From assembly GCF_000419585.1 (NCBI RefSeq), contig NZ_ATTH01000001.1:2519001-2583000 (forward strand): 64,000 bases of DNA, read 5' to 3'. The stretch comes from Salisaeta longa DSM 21114 (GTDB lineage: Bacteria > Bacteroidota > Rhodothermia > Rhodothermales > Salinibacteraceae). The translations under genes were made by a program, and so were the position numbers. The notes beneath the pieces are model-generated. The model saw only the letters and a list, made by a program, of their open reading frames with translations. It was not told the DNA's origin and did no database searches. This document shows positions 45,948 to 55,464 of this stretch, piece after piece. Position 1 is the first letter of the stretch. Every line of letters begins with the position of its first letter.

Positions 45948-47417
45948 CTACGCGTGCTGGTGTGCCGGAGCGTCTGTACGTTCGCGCTGCGCCAATCGTT
46001 GCAGGTGCGCGCCAAAGCGGCGCATCACCAGCAGATGAACGAGGGCTTGCGTGCTCGTGTACAGCGTCCACGGCAGGCGGGGGGCAAAGTCGTGCACCGC
46101 CGCGATGACGCACGACCCGTCCAGCGCGCGCCGAAATTCGAGGCGTCCGCGGCGCTTGGCAGCGGGCGCGGCGAGAAGGCCGCCGGTCACCTCAAACAGT
46201 TGCCGTCCCGAGGGGCTACGCGCCGGGTCGAACTCCAGCGTTAGGATGGGCGTGGGGAGCGGGCGCAGAAAAAATCGGCAGACGCGGCCCTTGGTGACCG
46301 TGCAGCGCAGGAAGGGCCAGCCGAAGCGCGGCAGCCAGCGGACGTAGGCATTGGCCACGTCGTGGGCGGTGTAGCCGGGCGGCAGCGGCAGGCGTTGCAC
46401 CGAGCGGGCGCGGCTTTGCGCCTCGATGGCCGCGTCGTCGCGCGCGCGGAGGTCGGCCCGCGGGTTGGGCACCGGGCGGCCCTGGGCATCCACGCACCGT
46501 TGCAGTGCGCGCTCGTACGACTCGGCGTCACGCACCAGCCACCGCTGCAGCGGATTGTCGCGCACGGTGGCACCCAGGCGTAGGCTGTCGATGAGCGGAC
46601 TGACGAGGGCCCACGGGGCGCCGCTAAAGACGCGAACCCACAGCTTGGAGAGCTGCGGCGCGTCGATGGGCACGGTGGCCATGGGGCGCTTGAGGTCCAG
46701 CACGCGCGCGCTGCGCTTCAGGAGCGAGCGATACGTCATGACGGTGGGCCCGCCAATGTCGAACACCTGATTTTGGGTGGGTGCGGGCTGGTTGAGCAGG
46801 CGGTTGAGTGCGCGCACCACGTCGGGAAGGGCAATGGGTTGCGTGCGGGCCTGCGTCCAGGCCGGCAAAATCATGACGGGCAGGCGCCGCACCAGGTTTA
46901 GCATGAGCTCCAGCCACGTGCCGCCGGGGCCTACGATGAGGCCAGCCCGCAGCGTGGTAACGGGCACGCGCCCCGAGGCCAGGGTGCGCTCAATATCGAG
47001 CCGGTGTTGCAGCGCGCGCGGGAGGGTGTGGGCGTCGGGAACCAATCCGCCAATGGTGAGGATGTGCTGCACGCCGGCCGCCTCGGCCGCCCGCGCAAAA
47101 TTGTCGGCCAGCAGCAGATCCAGGTCCGCCGTGCGGCCCTGCGTCATGCGCGACGAAGGCAGCATCGAATGCACGAGGTAGAGCGCGCGGTCGGCGCCCT
47201 CCAGCGCCTGCTTCACGTCGTACGGATCGAACAGATCGCAATGCCGCCACGTCACGTGCGGCGTGTCGGCATGCACTTTCGCACGCACCGGCGACCGCGT
47301 AAGTGCCAGAAAGCGATGCGGGCCTGCCAGCTCCTCGCGCACGGCCGTGCCCACGAGTCCGCTGGTGCCAGCAATCGCAATGGTCTGGGGAGCGTCGGAA
47401 GCGGCTTCAGGAGGCAT
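45948..47417 (-). CDS. NAD(P)H-binding, DUF2867-type short-chain oxidoreductase-like protein
   Basis: 489 residues from ATG 47417; the frame is open upstream without conserved residues. An N-terminal Rossmann fold with GTSGLVGTAV (residues 17-26) and ALYLVHSML, then a C-terminal START/polyketide-cyclase-like DUF2867 half (YTAHDVANAYVRWLPRFGWPFLRCTV, LFEVTGGLLA, RLEFRRALDG). Such proteins probably bind NAD(P) and a hydrophobic ligand. It is the first gene of an operon with the Dda-like helicase. Confidence 0.83.
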   Translation of the reverse strand: MPPEAASDAPQTIAIAGTSGLVGTAVREELAGPHRFLALTRSPVRAKVHADTPHVTWRHCDLFDPYDVKQALEGADRALYLVHSMLPSSRMTQGRTADLDLLLADNFARAAEAAGVQHILTIGGLVPDAHTLPRALQHRLDIERTLASGRVPVTTLRAGLIVGPGGTWLELMLNLVRRLPVMILPAWTQARTQPIALPDVVRALNRLLNQPAPTQNQVFDIGGPTVMTYRSLLKRSARVLDLKRPMATVPIDAPQLSKLWVRVFSGAPWALVSPLIDSLRLGATVRDNPLQRWLVRDAESYERALQRCVDAQGRPVPNPRADLRARDDAAIEAQSRARSVQRLPLPPGYTAHDVANAYVRWLPRFGWPFLRCTVTKGRVCRFFLRPLPTPILTLEFDPARSPSGRQLFEVTGGLLAAPAAKRRGRLEFRRALDGSCVIAAVHDFAPRLPWTLYTSTQALVHLLVMRRFGAHLQRLAQRERTDAPAHQHA

Positions 47418-47705
47418 AACACGTGAACGACGTGAAGGCAATACACAAACTGCTAAGTCCAAAGCGGCTTGAGAGATTCGCACGACCGGCGGTTTCCGGG
47501 AGTTCTTACGGACTTGTTGCGCTTGCGCACTTGACGACGGCCGAAAGCAGCGGTTTGCATTCAACAATCAGGCGTAAACAAATCTTTATGTGTTGCAACT
47601 AGGAACAGTTGCATGCTTCCATCGATTTATCTGGTTGAGAAAGCGTCAGCGCCCGTGTGGCGTATGGCGTCACATCGATATCCGCAAAAAGATGGGGCAT
47701 CAGCG

Positions 47706-48455
47706 ATGGCTTCTGCAGCAGACACGTCTCCGAACCTTCGCGTGCGGCGCAGCGACGACCGCGGGTTTTCGGATATGGGGTGGACGGACAACTGGATGAC
47801 GTTCTCGTTTGCCGAGTATCATGACCCCGACTGGGTCCATTTCGGCCCGTTGCGCGTCATGGTCGAGAACCACATTCAGCCCCACGAGGGGTTTAGCAAG
47901 CACCCACACCGCGACGTGGAAATTGTGACGTACGTGGCGTCGGGCACGCTTACGCACGCCGACAACTTTGGGCACACCGCCACGATTACGGCGGGCGAGA
48001 TGCAACGGATCAGCGCGGGCAGCCGCGGGATGATTCATGCCGAAGAGAACCATCACGATACGGTAGAGCACAACTACCAGATGTGGCTGGTGCCCGACCG
48101 GGCCGGCACGACGTTCGCGTACGATCAGAAAAAGTATACGCCCGAGGAGCGGCAGGGCCGGTTTCGGATGTACATCTCACCGGATGGGCGTGGCGAGAGC
48201 ATGGCCATCAATACCGATGCGTTCATCTACGCCGGCCGCTTTGCGCCGGGCGATGTTGTGACGCACGCGCTGGGCAAAGGCCGCGGGGCCTGGGTGCAGA
48301 TGGTGCACGGAGCGCTCACGGTATGCGGCACGACGCTGGAGGCGGGCGACGGCGTAGGCATCACCGCCGCCGATCGGCTTGAGTTTCGGGTTGCCGAAGA
48401 CAGCGAGGTGCTGCTCTTTGACGTGCGGATGGACGTGCCACGGCTGTGGACCTAA
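47706..48455 (+). CDS. Pirin family protein
   Basis: 249 residues from ATG 47706; ATG 47664 and an upstream TTG-region Met are in-frame alternatives. The bicupin N-terminal cupin has the metal-binding GFSKHPHRDVEIVTYV (two His) and HAEENHHD (His and Glu), the usual pirin set. The C-terminal cupin carries PRLWT at the end. Some pirins are quercetinases; others modulate transcription or metabolism. Function here is uncertain. Confidence 0.9.
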   Translation: MASAADTSPNLRVRRSDDRGFSDMGWTDNWMTFSFAEYHDPDWVHFGPLRVMVENHIQPHEGFSKHPHRDVEIVTYVASGTLTHADNFGHTATITAGEMQRISAGSRGMIHAEENHHDTVEHNYQMWLVPDRAGTTFAYDQKKYTPEERQGRFRMYISPDGRGESMAINTDAFIYAGRFAPGDVVTHALGKGRGAWVQMVHGALTVCGTTLEAGDGVGITAADRLEFRVAEDSEVLLFDVRMDVPRLWT

Positions 48456-48483
48456 GCGCGCCCCGTAGCCGCGCCAACAGGCT

Positions 48484-49683
48484 TTAGCGCGCCGCCGATT
48501 TGATTCCGCGTTCGTACTGGTCGCGGTAGGCGCGCACGGCCCGAAAGATCGCACTGGCGATATAATCGCGGCCCATCTCGCTGCCCAGAAAGCGCGCATC
48601 GCTCGGGTTGGTCACAAATCCCGTTTCGACGAGCACCGCGGGCATCGAGGCGCTCCACAAGACGTAAAACCCGGCTTGCTTTACGCCGCGGCTGTGGCGG
48701 TTGACCCGGTTGGCAAACTGATCTTCAATGATTTTGGCGAGCTTCTGGCTCTGCCGCATGTAGGCGCTCTGCGTGAGCGTGTACCGCACCAGGGCTTGGC
48801 TATCGAAAGTATCGTACGCCGACTGGTTGTCCTCGTACTTGATGACGCTGTTCTCGCGTTTCATCACCTTGCGGGCGGCCTCGCTCTTGTGCTGCCCGAG
48901 GAAGAACGTTTCGGTGCCGTGAGCTGAGACAGCGCCGGCCGCGTTCACGTGGATGGACACAAAGAGCTTGGCCTCGGCCTCGTTTGCAATCTTGCCGCGC
49001 TTCTTCAGCGGAATAAAGCGGTCGGTGGTGCGCGTGTACACCACGTTGATGCCCAGGCGGTTTTCGATGTACTCGCCGGCCTTCAGGGCAATGTCGAGCA
49101 CGATGTCCTTTTCTTGGAGCCCGTGGGCTTGGGCGCCCGGGTCTTTGCCGCCGTGGCCGGCATCAATGACGATGGTATCGAGCGCCCAGCGTGCCGCGCC
49201 GGTAGACGAGGGGCCGTCGGCGGTGGACGGTGGGGACGGGTCGGGCGAGCGGTCGGCAACGGGGGCCGCGCGGCCTGAGGTGGTCAGGTTGAGCAGAACA
49301 TCGGATGAGGCGCCGTCGCGGTAGGCGGATGCCCGAACGCGCGCGTCGGGTTTGAGCGTAAAGGTGAGCAGCAGGTGGCCGCCCTGTTCCCGCAGGGTGT
49401 AGTCGGCCACGGGGCCCTCGGGCGCAGGTGGCTCGAACGAAGCGGCGCGCCGCGAACCGTACAGGGTCCAGCGCAAGGTGCGGCCGTCGTGGGTGGGGGC
49501 GTTGTATGCCGGAATGCCCTCGGGGGCGCGTACTCGGATCACGTAGCCGCGGCCGTCGGAGCGCTCCACAAACGTGAGGTCGGTCACCGGTGCGCGCGCA
49601 TCGGCCGCCCACGCGGACGCCGCCCACGGGGTGCACACGAGCAAGCATACAGCCAGGCGAGCAAGGAGCGTACGCACAATCAT
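48484..49683 (-). CDS. N-acetylmuramoyl-L-alanine amidase (Amidase_3)
   Basis: 399 residues with a signal peptide (LLARLAVCLLVCTPWAASAWA). An N-terminal AMIN-like beta domain (residues about 30-135) precedes a zinc amidase_3 domain from about 165: TIVIDAGHGGKDPGAQ (His), LQEKDIVLDIALKAG (Glu), LFVSIHVNAAG (His) and PAVLVETGFVTNPSDARFL (catalytic Glu). It cleaves the amide bond between MurNAc and the stem peptide, acting in the periplasm in cell division or wall remodelling. Confidence 0.93.
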   Translation of the reverse strand: MIVRTLLARLAVCLLVCTPWAASAWAADARAPVTDLTFVERSDGRGYVIRVRAPEGIPAYNAPTHDGRTLRWTLYGSRRAASFEPPAPEGPVADYTLREQGGHLLLTFTLKPDARVRASAYRDGASSDVLLNLTTSGRAAPVADRSPDPSPPSTADGPSSTGAARWALDTIVIDAGHGGKDPGAQAHGLQEKDIVLDIALKAGEYIENRLGINVVYTRTTDRFIPLKKRGKIANEAEAKLFVSIHVNAAGAVSAHGTETFFLGQHKSEAARKVMKRENSVIKYEDNQSAYDTFDSQALVRYTLTQSAYMRQSQKLAKIIEDQFANRVNRHSRGVKQAGFYVLWSASMPAVLVETGFVTNPSDARFLGSEMGRDYIASAIFRAVRAYRDQYERGIKSAAR

Positions 49684-50139
49684 GGGATACAGGCGAGCGA
49701 GAAGGGAAGGGGTGCGATGCTACAACCATGCAGTATGCAACACATGCGCCAGAAAGTAAACCCCGCGCGGCCGTCCTGTACGCGGAATCATTGCAAATGC
49801 GCATGAACGCACCGTACACCATAGGGAACGGGTCATCCCTGGAAGAGAGGCCTTTAGGTCATGCCTGTGGTGCGCGGTAACCTCCGTAACGGGCCGCTCT
49901 TGCTCGTACATGGAGATTGCCACGTCACTCACTCCGTTCGTTCCTCGCAATGACACATAGGTTTTTGCTTTTTTGATCCGCTGGGCGTGCAGTTGGTCAA
50001 ATCAATCTGAATAGTCATCTGAACTATCAACGTATCGTTTTTGGCTCCGTTCATGCAAGGCCCACGGCCATTGGACAAAGTACCGGGCGCTTCCTATCCT
50101 TACGGTTGTCCGCTGCCCGCTCGCTTGCCCTGTGCTCCC
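49684..50139. other. Intergenic region with a REP-like repeat
   Basis: 456 bases between the divergent amidase and GH13 genes. It contains a REP-like repeat copy at 49912-49955 and an inverted relative at about 49824-49875. The rest shows no gene. Confidence 0.6.
49912..49955 (+). repeat. REP-like palindromic repeat, copy A
   Basis: GGAGATTGCCACG, then a purine/pyrimidine-alternating middle, then TTCCTCGCAATGACA. The same boundary words recur at 57878 and 58111, and inverted at 58041. The stretch upstream (49850-49870) holds AGGTCATGCCTGTGG, the exact complement of a word inside copy B, so the locus is a mosaic. Confidence 0.75.
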
Positions 50140-51522
50140 ATGCTTCGCTCCCTCGTTGCTGCGCTCCTCACCGCCGGACTCCTGGTCGCCGGCTGCCAGA
50201 AGGCCCCGCCCGCCACGCAACCCGAAGCGGCGCCCGCGGCCGATGCGTCCATTGAAGGTGTCGGCGAACCGGCGTGGGTATCGGATGCGGCGGTCTACGA
50301 GCTGTTCATCCCCGACTTTACCGAAGCGGGCACATTTCGCGCGGCCATCGGCCGGCTGGACGCGCTGGACCGGCTGGGCATCAACACGATCTGGCTGATG
50401 CCGATTCACCCGATTGGCGAGGAGCGCCGCAAGGGGGCGCTGGGCTCGCCTTACGCCATCCGCGACTACTACGCCGTGAATCCGAACTACGGCACGAAAG
50501 AGGATTTTCGCGCTTTTGTGGACGCGGCCCACGCGCGGGGCATCAAGGTGATCATCGACTTTGTGGCCAATCACACGGCCTGGGATCATCCGTGGACCGA
50601 GGCGCACCCCGCGTGGTACACCGGCGGCGCGCCCATGGTGCCGGTGAGTCCGAGCGGCGACACGACCAACTGGACCGACGTGGCCGATCTCAACTACGAC
50701 AACCCGGCGCTGCGCCAGGAGATGATTGACGTGATGCAGTACTGGGTGCGCGCGTTCAACATCGACGGCTACCGCTGCGACGTGGCCGGGTGGGTGCCCG
50801 ACAGCTTCTGGACGGCGGCCATCGACTCGGTCGAGACGATCAAGCCTGTGCTGATGCTGGCCGAGCATGCCGATCCGGCCATCCACCAAAACGGCTTCGA
50901 CTGGACCTACGCCTGGCCGTTTTACGGCGCGCTGAAAAAGGTGTGGGCCGATACCGCCTCGGTGCGCACACTCGCTGCGCAGGTGGATACCACCTTGCAG
51001 GCGCTTCCGCCCGGGGCCGAGCGGCTGCGCTTTACCACCAATCACGACGAGACGGCCTGGGATGCCCCGCCGCCCGCGCTCTTCGACGGGATAGCAGGCG
51101 CTCAAGCGGCGACCATGCTCGCCTTCACCATGTCCGGCATCCCGCTCATCTACAACGGGCAGGAGCTGGGCGTGCGCGAGCCGGTGCCGTTTTTCGAGGC
51201 GACGCCGTACGACTGGTCGCAAGAGAGCGCGATGCGCCCGTTCTTCCGGACGTTCTTCAGCCTCTACAGCGACAGCGAGGCCCTGCGCGAGGGGGCGCTC
51301 GACGTGCTCGATGCCTCCACCGACGACGTGCTGCTGTACACGCGCACGGCCACCGAGGATACGCTTCTTATTGCCGTGAACGTGCGCGACCGCGCGGCCA
51401 CCGTGCCCGTGCCGGCCACCTTCCGCTCCCGCGTGCTCACCGATGCCATCGAGGGCGTGCGCATGGAGGCCGCGGCGATCGAGCTGCCGCCCTACGGCTT
51501 TATGTTGCTGGAGGTGGAGTGA
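50140..51522 (+). CDS. Glycoside hydrolase family 13 (alpha-amylase) lipoprotein
   Basis: 460 residues from ATG 50140, which opens a lipoprotein signal (MLRSLVAALLTAGLLVAGC, Cys19). The TIM barrel is complete: INTIWLMPIHPIG, VIIDFVANHTAWDHPW, nucleophile Asp214 in DGYRCDVAG, acid/base Glu242 in MLAEHAD and Asp303 in TTNHDET. A C-terminal beta domain completes it. It cleaves or transfers alpha-1,4-glucosidic bonds, outside the cytoplasm and membrane anchored. Confidence 0.92.
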   Translation: MLRSLVAALLTAGLLVAGCQKAPPATQPEAAPAADASIEGVGEPAWVSDAAVYELFIPDFTEAGTFRAAIGRLDALDRLGINTIWLMPIHPIGEERRKGALGSPYAIRDYYAVNPNYGTKEDFRAFVDAAHARGIKVIIDFVANHTAWDHPWTEAHPAWYTGGAPMVPVSPSGDTTNWTDVADLNYDNPALRQEMIDVMQYWVRAFNIDGYRCDVAGWVPDSFWTAAIDSVETIKPVLMLAEHADPAIHQNGFDWTYAWPFYGALKKVWADTASVRTLAAQVDTTLQALPPGAERLRFTTNHDETAWDAPPPALFDGIAGAQAATMLAFTMSGIPLIYNGQELGVREPVPFFEATPYDWSQESAMRPFFRTFFSLYSDSEALREGALDVLDASTDDVLLYTRTATEDTLLIAVNVRDRAATVPVPATFRSRVLTDAIEGVRMEAAAIELPPYGFMLLEVE

Positions 51523-51585
51523 GGCGCGGCCGCCGGGTAGGGAAGCGAGCCGCGGGCGCAGCCGCGCAGGGTCGTGAACGGCGCG

Positions 51586-53022
51586 TTACGCGGCGGTCTC
51601 TTCTGCTTCTTCTTCCGCGGCCTGCGCGGCCTCGTACAGGTCGGCGATGACGGTGGCCAGGAGCTCGGGGCGCTCTTGCGCGAGCTGATCCACAAGCGGC
51701 AGAAACTGACGCACGGTCTCGTCATCGGCGGTGCTGTCGCGCCGGCGGTCTTCCAGCAGCGCCGTGGCCGTATCGGCCGGATCTTCGGGCAGCTCGGCCT
51801 TCTCCAGCTCAATGTCGTACGCCTTGGCCATGCGCTCCAGCTCAAATTCGTCCTCGTGCGTGGCCAGGATGATGGCGGTGCCTTCCTTCCCGGCGCGCGC
51901 GGTGCGGCCGGAGCGGTGGATGATGTACTCGTGATCCTGCGGCACGTCGTAGATGAACACGTGGCTCAGGTCCGACACGTCGATGCCGCGGGCCGCCACG
52001 TCGGTGGCTACCATCATGCGCGTTTCGCCACTGCGCAGCCGGTCGATGGCCTTCTCGCGGTCGCGCTGCGACAGGTCGCCCGACATCTCGTCGACGGCGA
52101 TGCCCTGGTTGGAAAGAAATTGCTGCAGGTAGCTGACTTCCTTCTTGGTGTTGGCGAAGATGATGGCCGACTCCGGCTCCTCCAGCGCAATCAGCCGCTC
52201 CAGCGTCCGGTCTTTATCCATCGGGTTTACGAGGTAGTACCGGTAGTCCATCGCCGAGACGCTCACCTGCTCGGTGCTCAGCGACAGAAAGCCGGGGTCG
52301 CGCAGGAACGCGCGCGCCGCGTTGCGCACCTTGGGCGGCATCGTGGCGCTCACCATGTGCGAGGCCCGCTTGTCGTACGTCAGGTAGCCCTCAATCTCCT
52401 CAATATCGGGCAGGAAGCCCATCGACAGCATCTCGTCGGCCTCGTCCAGAATGAACTGGTGGACGGTATCCGCCTTGAAGTTTTTCTTCTTGAGATGGTC
52501 GAGCGTGCGCCCCGGCGTGCCCACCACCAGCTGCGCGCCGCCCTTCAGTGCCTCAATCTGCGGGCCGTAGCCGACGCCGCCGTACAGAAGCGCCACCTCC
52601 AGCTGATTCGTTTCGGGCGTGCCCAGCTTCATCCGCTCAAACTCTTCCTTGATCTGGCGGGCCAGCTCGCGCGTGGGCGTCAAAATGAGCGCCTGTGCCT
52701 CCTCCTTCTCCGGGTCGATCCGGTCGAACAGCGGGAGCAAAAACGCCCCCGTTTTGCCCGATCCGGTTTGGGCTTGCACAATCAGGTCGCGGTCGGCCAG
52801 CATGTACGGGATGGCCTTCTTTTGCACCTCCATCATGTCGGCCCAGCCGGCGGCGTACACGGCCTGCTCTACGCGGTGCGGCAAGCTTTCGAGCGTCGCT
52901 TCGTCGAGCGGCGGATCGGGGGCTTCGAGCGTTCCCACCTCGTCGCGGCGGGCTTTGCGTTGCGACTTTGAGGTCAGGTCGATGACCTGGGTGTAGGGGT
53001 TGGGCGAGGCGTTAGCAGCCAT
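51586..53022 (-). CDS. DEAD-box RNA helicase
   Basis: 478 residues. An upstream aromatic and Q motif region (MEVQKKAIPYMLADRDLIVQAQTGSGKTGAF), PTRELARQI, VVGTPGRTLDHL, DEADEMLSMGF, VSATMPP, and motif VI HRSGRTARAGKEG. The C-terminal tail is acidic and Ala/Glu-rich (EEEAEETAA). It unwinds RNA duplexes in ribosome assembly or mRNA decay (CsdA/RhlE-like). The specific subfamily is uncertain. Confidence 0.93.
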   Translation of the reverse strand: MAANASPNPYTQVIDLTSKSQRKARRDEVGTLEAPDPPLDEATLESLPHRVEQAVYAAGWADMMEVQKKAIPYMLADRDLIVQAQTGSGKTGAFLLPLFDRIDPEKEEAQALILTPTRELARQIKEEFERMKLGTPETNQLEVALLYGGVGYGPQIEALKGGAQLVVGTPGRTLDHLKKKNFKADTVHQFILDEADEMLSMGFLPDIEEIEGYLTYDKRASHMVSATMPPKVRNAARAFLRDPGFLSLSTEQVSVSAMDYRYYLVNPMDKDRTLERLIALEEPESAIIFANTKKEVSYLQQFLSNQGIAVDEMSGDLSQRDREKAIDRLRSGETRMMVATDVAARGIDVSDLSHVFIYDVPQDHEYIIHRSGRTARAGKEGTAIILATHEDEFELERMAKAYDIELEKAELPEDPADTATALLEDRRRDSTADDETVRQFLPLVDQLAQERPELLATVIADLYEAAQAAEEEAEETAA

Positions 53023-53141
53023 GAGAGTGAACGCGGGTCAAAGGGCGCAAAAATAGCGAAGGAAACGCGTAACAGTCCGTACGACGACAGCGGCGGCACG
53101 ATCCTGCGGAACGATGCCTTCACAAAGGGCGCATGGGATCA

Positions 53142-53729
53142 TCAGCGCACCCGAATCCGCTGGCCGGGCCGAATGCTGCCCGAGTCGAGGTTGTTCAGTT
53201 GCTTCAGTTCGCGCACCGAGGCGCTGTACTGCCGCGCGATGCTCCACAGCGTATCGCCGGTTTGCACGGTGTAGTACGCCGACGACTGCGCGGCGGGGTC
53301 GGCGGCGGTGGCGGCCCGCACCATCTCGGCCGAGCGGCCTTGTATGGTGACGGCGTTGGTGATGCGCTCGATGCCGTCTACGGTGCGTGCGGCTTGCAGG
53401 GCCTTGCGGTGGAGCGCGCGCGTCGGGACGTCGCCCCGCAGCGTAAGGTGCCCGCCCGATACGGAGGCTTCAAAGTTGTACGGCCGCAGCGCCTCGTACC
53501 GCAACAGGGCCTTGCGCACCTTGGTGGCCCGTATCGCGTTGCGAACGTGCGCGGCCACCGTTCCGGTTGGCGTAACGGCCAGCGGCTCATCGGCCGGGGC
53601 CCGCGCAGCAGCGGCCGGCGTGGATGCCACGGGACGATTGGGCGAAGGCGCGTCCTGCTGCGGGCTGTTCTGACACCCCCACAGGACGCTACCCAGCGCG
53701 ATGACGATAATAAAAGGCTTGATGGGCAT
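53142..53729 (-). CDS. BON-LysM domain lipoprotein
   Basis: 195 residues from ATG 53729 (lipoprotein signal MPIKPFIIVIALGSVLWGC, Cys19). A BON domain at about residues 60-135 (VRNAIRATKVRKALLRYEAL, GGHLTLRGDVPTRALHRKALQAARTVDGIERITNAV) followed by a LysM at the C-terminus (YTVQTGDTLWSIARQYSASVRELKQLNNLDSGSIRPGQRIRV). The same two-domain order occurs in E. coli Kbp/YgaU, a cytoplasmic potassium sensor; here the lipobox points to the envelope. It lies 65 bases downstream of trxB. Confidence 0.87.
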   Translation of the reverse strand: MPIKPFIIVIALGSVLWGCQNSPQQDAPSPNRPVASTPAAAARAPADEPLAVTPTGTVAAHVRNAIRATKVRKALLRYEALRPYNFEASVSGGHLTLRGDVPTRALHRKALQAARTVDGIERITNAVTIQGRSAEMVRAATAADPAAQSSAYYTVQTGDTLWSIARQYSASVRELKQLNNLDSGSIRPGQRIRVR

Positions 53730-53794
53730 GATCGACACGTAATGCGTGCTTCCTGGCAAACCGGTGGACATACGCGATGTCCTCGGTGCAGGAT

Positions 53795-54862
53795 TCATGC
53801 CGTTTGCGCTTCAATGCTCGGTTCTGCTTCAGCGGCGTGGTACTCGGTCTCGGTGCGCGGCGCTTCGATGGCGCCGTGCTCGGCCAGCCACCGCTCGGCA
53901 TCAATCGCGGCCATGCAGCCGGTGCCCGCCGCGGTTACGGCCTGGCGGTACACATGATCTTGCGCGTCGCCACAGGCAAAAACGCCCGGCACGTCCGTGT
54001 ATGTCGAATCGGGCTTGGTGAGGATGTAGCCGTTGTCGTCCATCGCCAGCCAGCCCTCAAACGGCTCGGTGTTGGGCGTGTGGCCAATGGCCAAAAACAG
54101 CCCCGTCACGTCGTCCATCACGCGGGTTTCGCCCGTCTTGTTGTTGATGACCTCCAGGCCCGTCACCTGGTCCTCGCCTAGCACGTCGGTCACCTCAGTG
54201 TCCCACACAAACTCGATCTTGTCGTTTTCAAACGCGCGCTCCTGCATAATTTTGGAGGCCCGCAGCTCGTCGCGGCGGTGAATGACATACACCTTCGCGG
54301 CAAACTTGGTAAGGAAGGTCGCCTCCTCCATCGCGCTGTCGCCGCCGCCCACCACGGCCACGGTCTCATCCCGGAAGAACGCGCCGTCGCAGGTCGCGCA
54401 GGCCGTTACCCCTTTTCCGATGAGGCGTTGCTCATTTTCCAACCCCAGGTATTTGGCGGAAGCGCCCGTGGCCACAATGACCGTTTGGGCGTAGAGCGGC
54501 GTCTCCTCGTCGACGAGCAGCCGGTACGGGCGCTCCGAGAAGTCGACATCGGTGACGGTGCCGTAGCGCGTTTCGGTGCCAAAGCGCTCGGCCTGTTCCT
54601 GAAACTTGTTCATCATCTCCGGCCCCATGATGCCTTCCGGGAAGCCGGGAAAGTTTTCCACGTCGGTGGTAGTGGTGAGCTGTCCGCCGGGCTCGGGGCC
54701 CATGTACACCAGCGGGTTCAGGTCGGCGCGCGCGGTATACAGCGCGGCGGTCCAACCGGCCGGACCGGTGCCAATAATAACCACCGGGCGCACCTCGGCG
54801 CCGGAAAAGTCGATGCCGTCAAACGCCGATCGATCGGGCATGGTACCGTTGGTAGAAGCCAT
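53795..54862 (-). CDS. trxB: Thioredoxin-disulfide reductase
   Basis: 355 residues. FAD-binding GTGPAGWTAALYTARA, redox-active Cys155-Ala-Thr-Cys158 in GVTACATCDGAFF, NADPH-binding VVGGGDSAMEEA and GVFACGDAQDHVYRQAVTAAGTGCMAA. It reduces thioredoxin with NADPH. trxA is 92 bases upstream on the same strand, so the pair is likely cotranscribed. The C-terminal tail is slightly longer than usual. Confidence 0.96.
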   Translation of the reverse strand: MASTNGTMPDRSAFDGIDFSGAEVRPVVIIGTGPAGWTAALYTARADLNPLVYMGPEPGGQLTTTTDVENFPGFPEGIMGPEMMNKFQEQAERFGTETRYGTVTDVDFSERPYRLLVDEETPLYAQTVIVATGASAKYLGLENEQRLIGKGVTACATCDGAFFRDETVAVVGGGDSAMEEATFLTKFAAKVYVIHRRDELRASKIMQERAFENDKIEFVWDTEVTDVLGEDQVTGLEVINNKTGETRVMDDVTGLFLAIGHTPNTEPFEGWLAMDDNGYILTKPDSTYTDVPGVFACGDAQDHVYRQAVTAAGTGCMAAIDAERWLAEHGAIEAPRTETEYHAAEAEPSIEAQTA

Positions 54863-54954
54863 AGAAGGATTCAGGAAAAGAATCGAGAAAACAACGCACG
54901 CTGCGCGCAGCCCCCAATAGGCCTACGCGCAGCGAATGAAAGGGTAACAATCCG

Positions 54955-55296
54955 TTACGCGGGCTGTCCAATCAGCTGATCCAGCTTCTTGGCGAGCTGT
55001 CCCTTCGGCGCGGCGCCCATCATCTGGTCGGCCACGTCGCCCCCCTTAAAGAACAGGAGCGTGGGGATGGAGCGCACGCCGTACTCTTGCGCCATGCGCG
55101 GGTTGTCGTCCACGTCCAGCTTGCCGATCTTCACGCGGCCCGCGTAGTCGTCGGCCAGTTCGTCAATCACCGGTGCAATCATGCGGCACGGACCGCACCA
55201 CGTGGCCCAAAAGTCCACCAGCACGGGCACGTCGGCATTCAGTACCTCGTCTTCAAAGTTGTCGTCGGTCAGGGTTACTACGTTCTCGCTTGCCAT
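54955..55296 (-). CDS. trxA: Thioredoxin
   Basis: 113 residues from ATG 55296 (MASENVVTLTDDNF); the open frame continues upstream without conserved residues. Active-site WCGPC at residues 33-37 in VDFWATWCGPCRM, cis-Pro in VRSIPTLLFFKGG. Standard length. Upstream of trxB on the same strand. Confidence 0.96.
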   Translation of the reverse strand: MASENVVTLTDDNFEDEVLNADVPVLVDFWATWCGPCRMIAPVIDELADDYAGRVKIGKLDVDDNPRMAQEYGVRSIPTLLFFKGGDVADQMMGAAPKGQLAKKLDQLIGQPA

Positions 55297-55464
55297 AAGG
55301 GCGTTGCTGTACGTGAAGAATCCAATGTAGCTATGTGTGCGTGCACGAAGCGATGCGTTACAAACGACCGCTTTTGCGCTACGCTTTATCGCATGAATGC
55401 TATAAAGCAAGTTCCGTTCCGCGGTGCAGGTTGGGGGCCGGGCCTGCCATCGTGGCAGGAGGCC

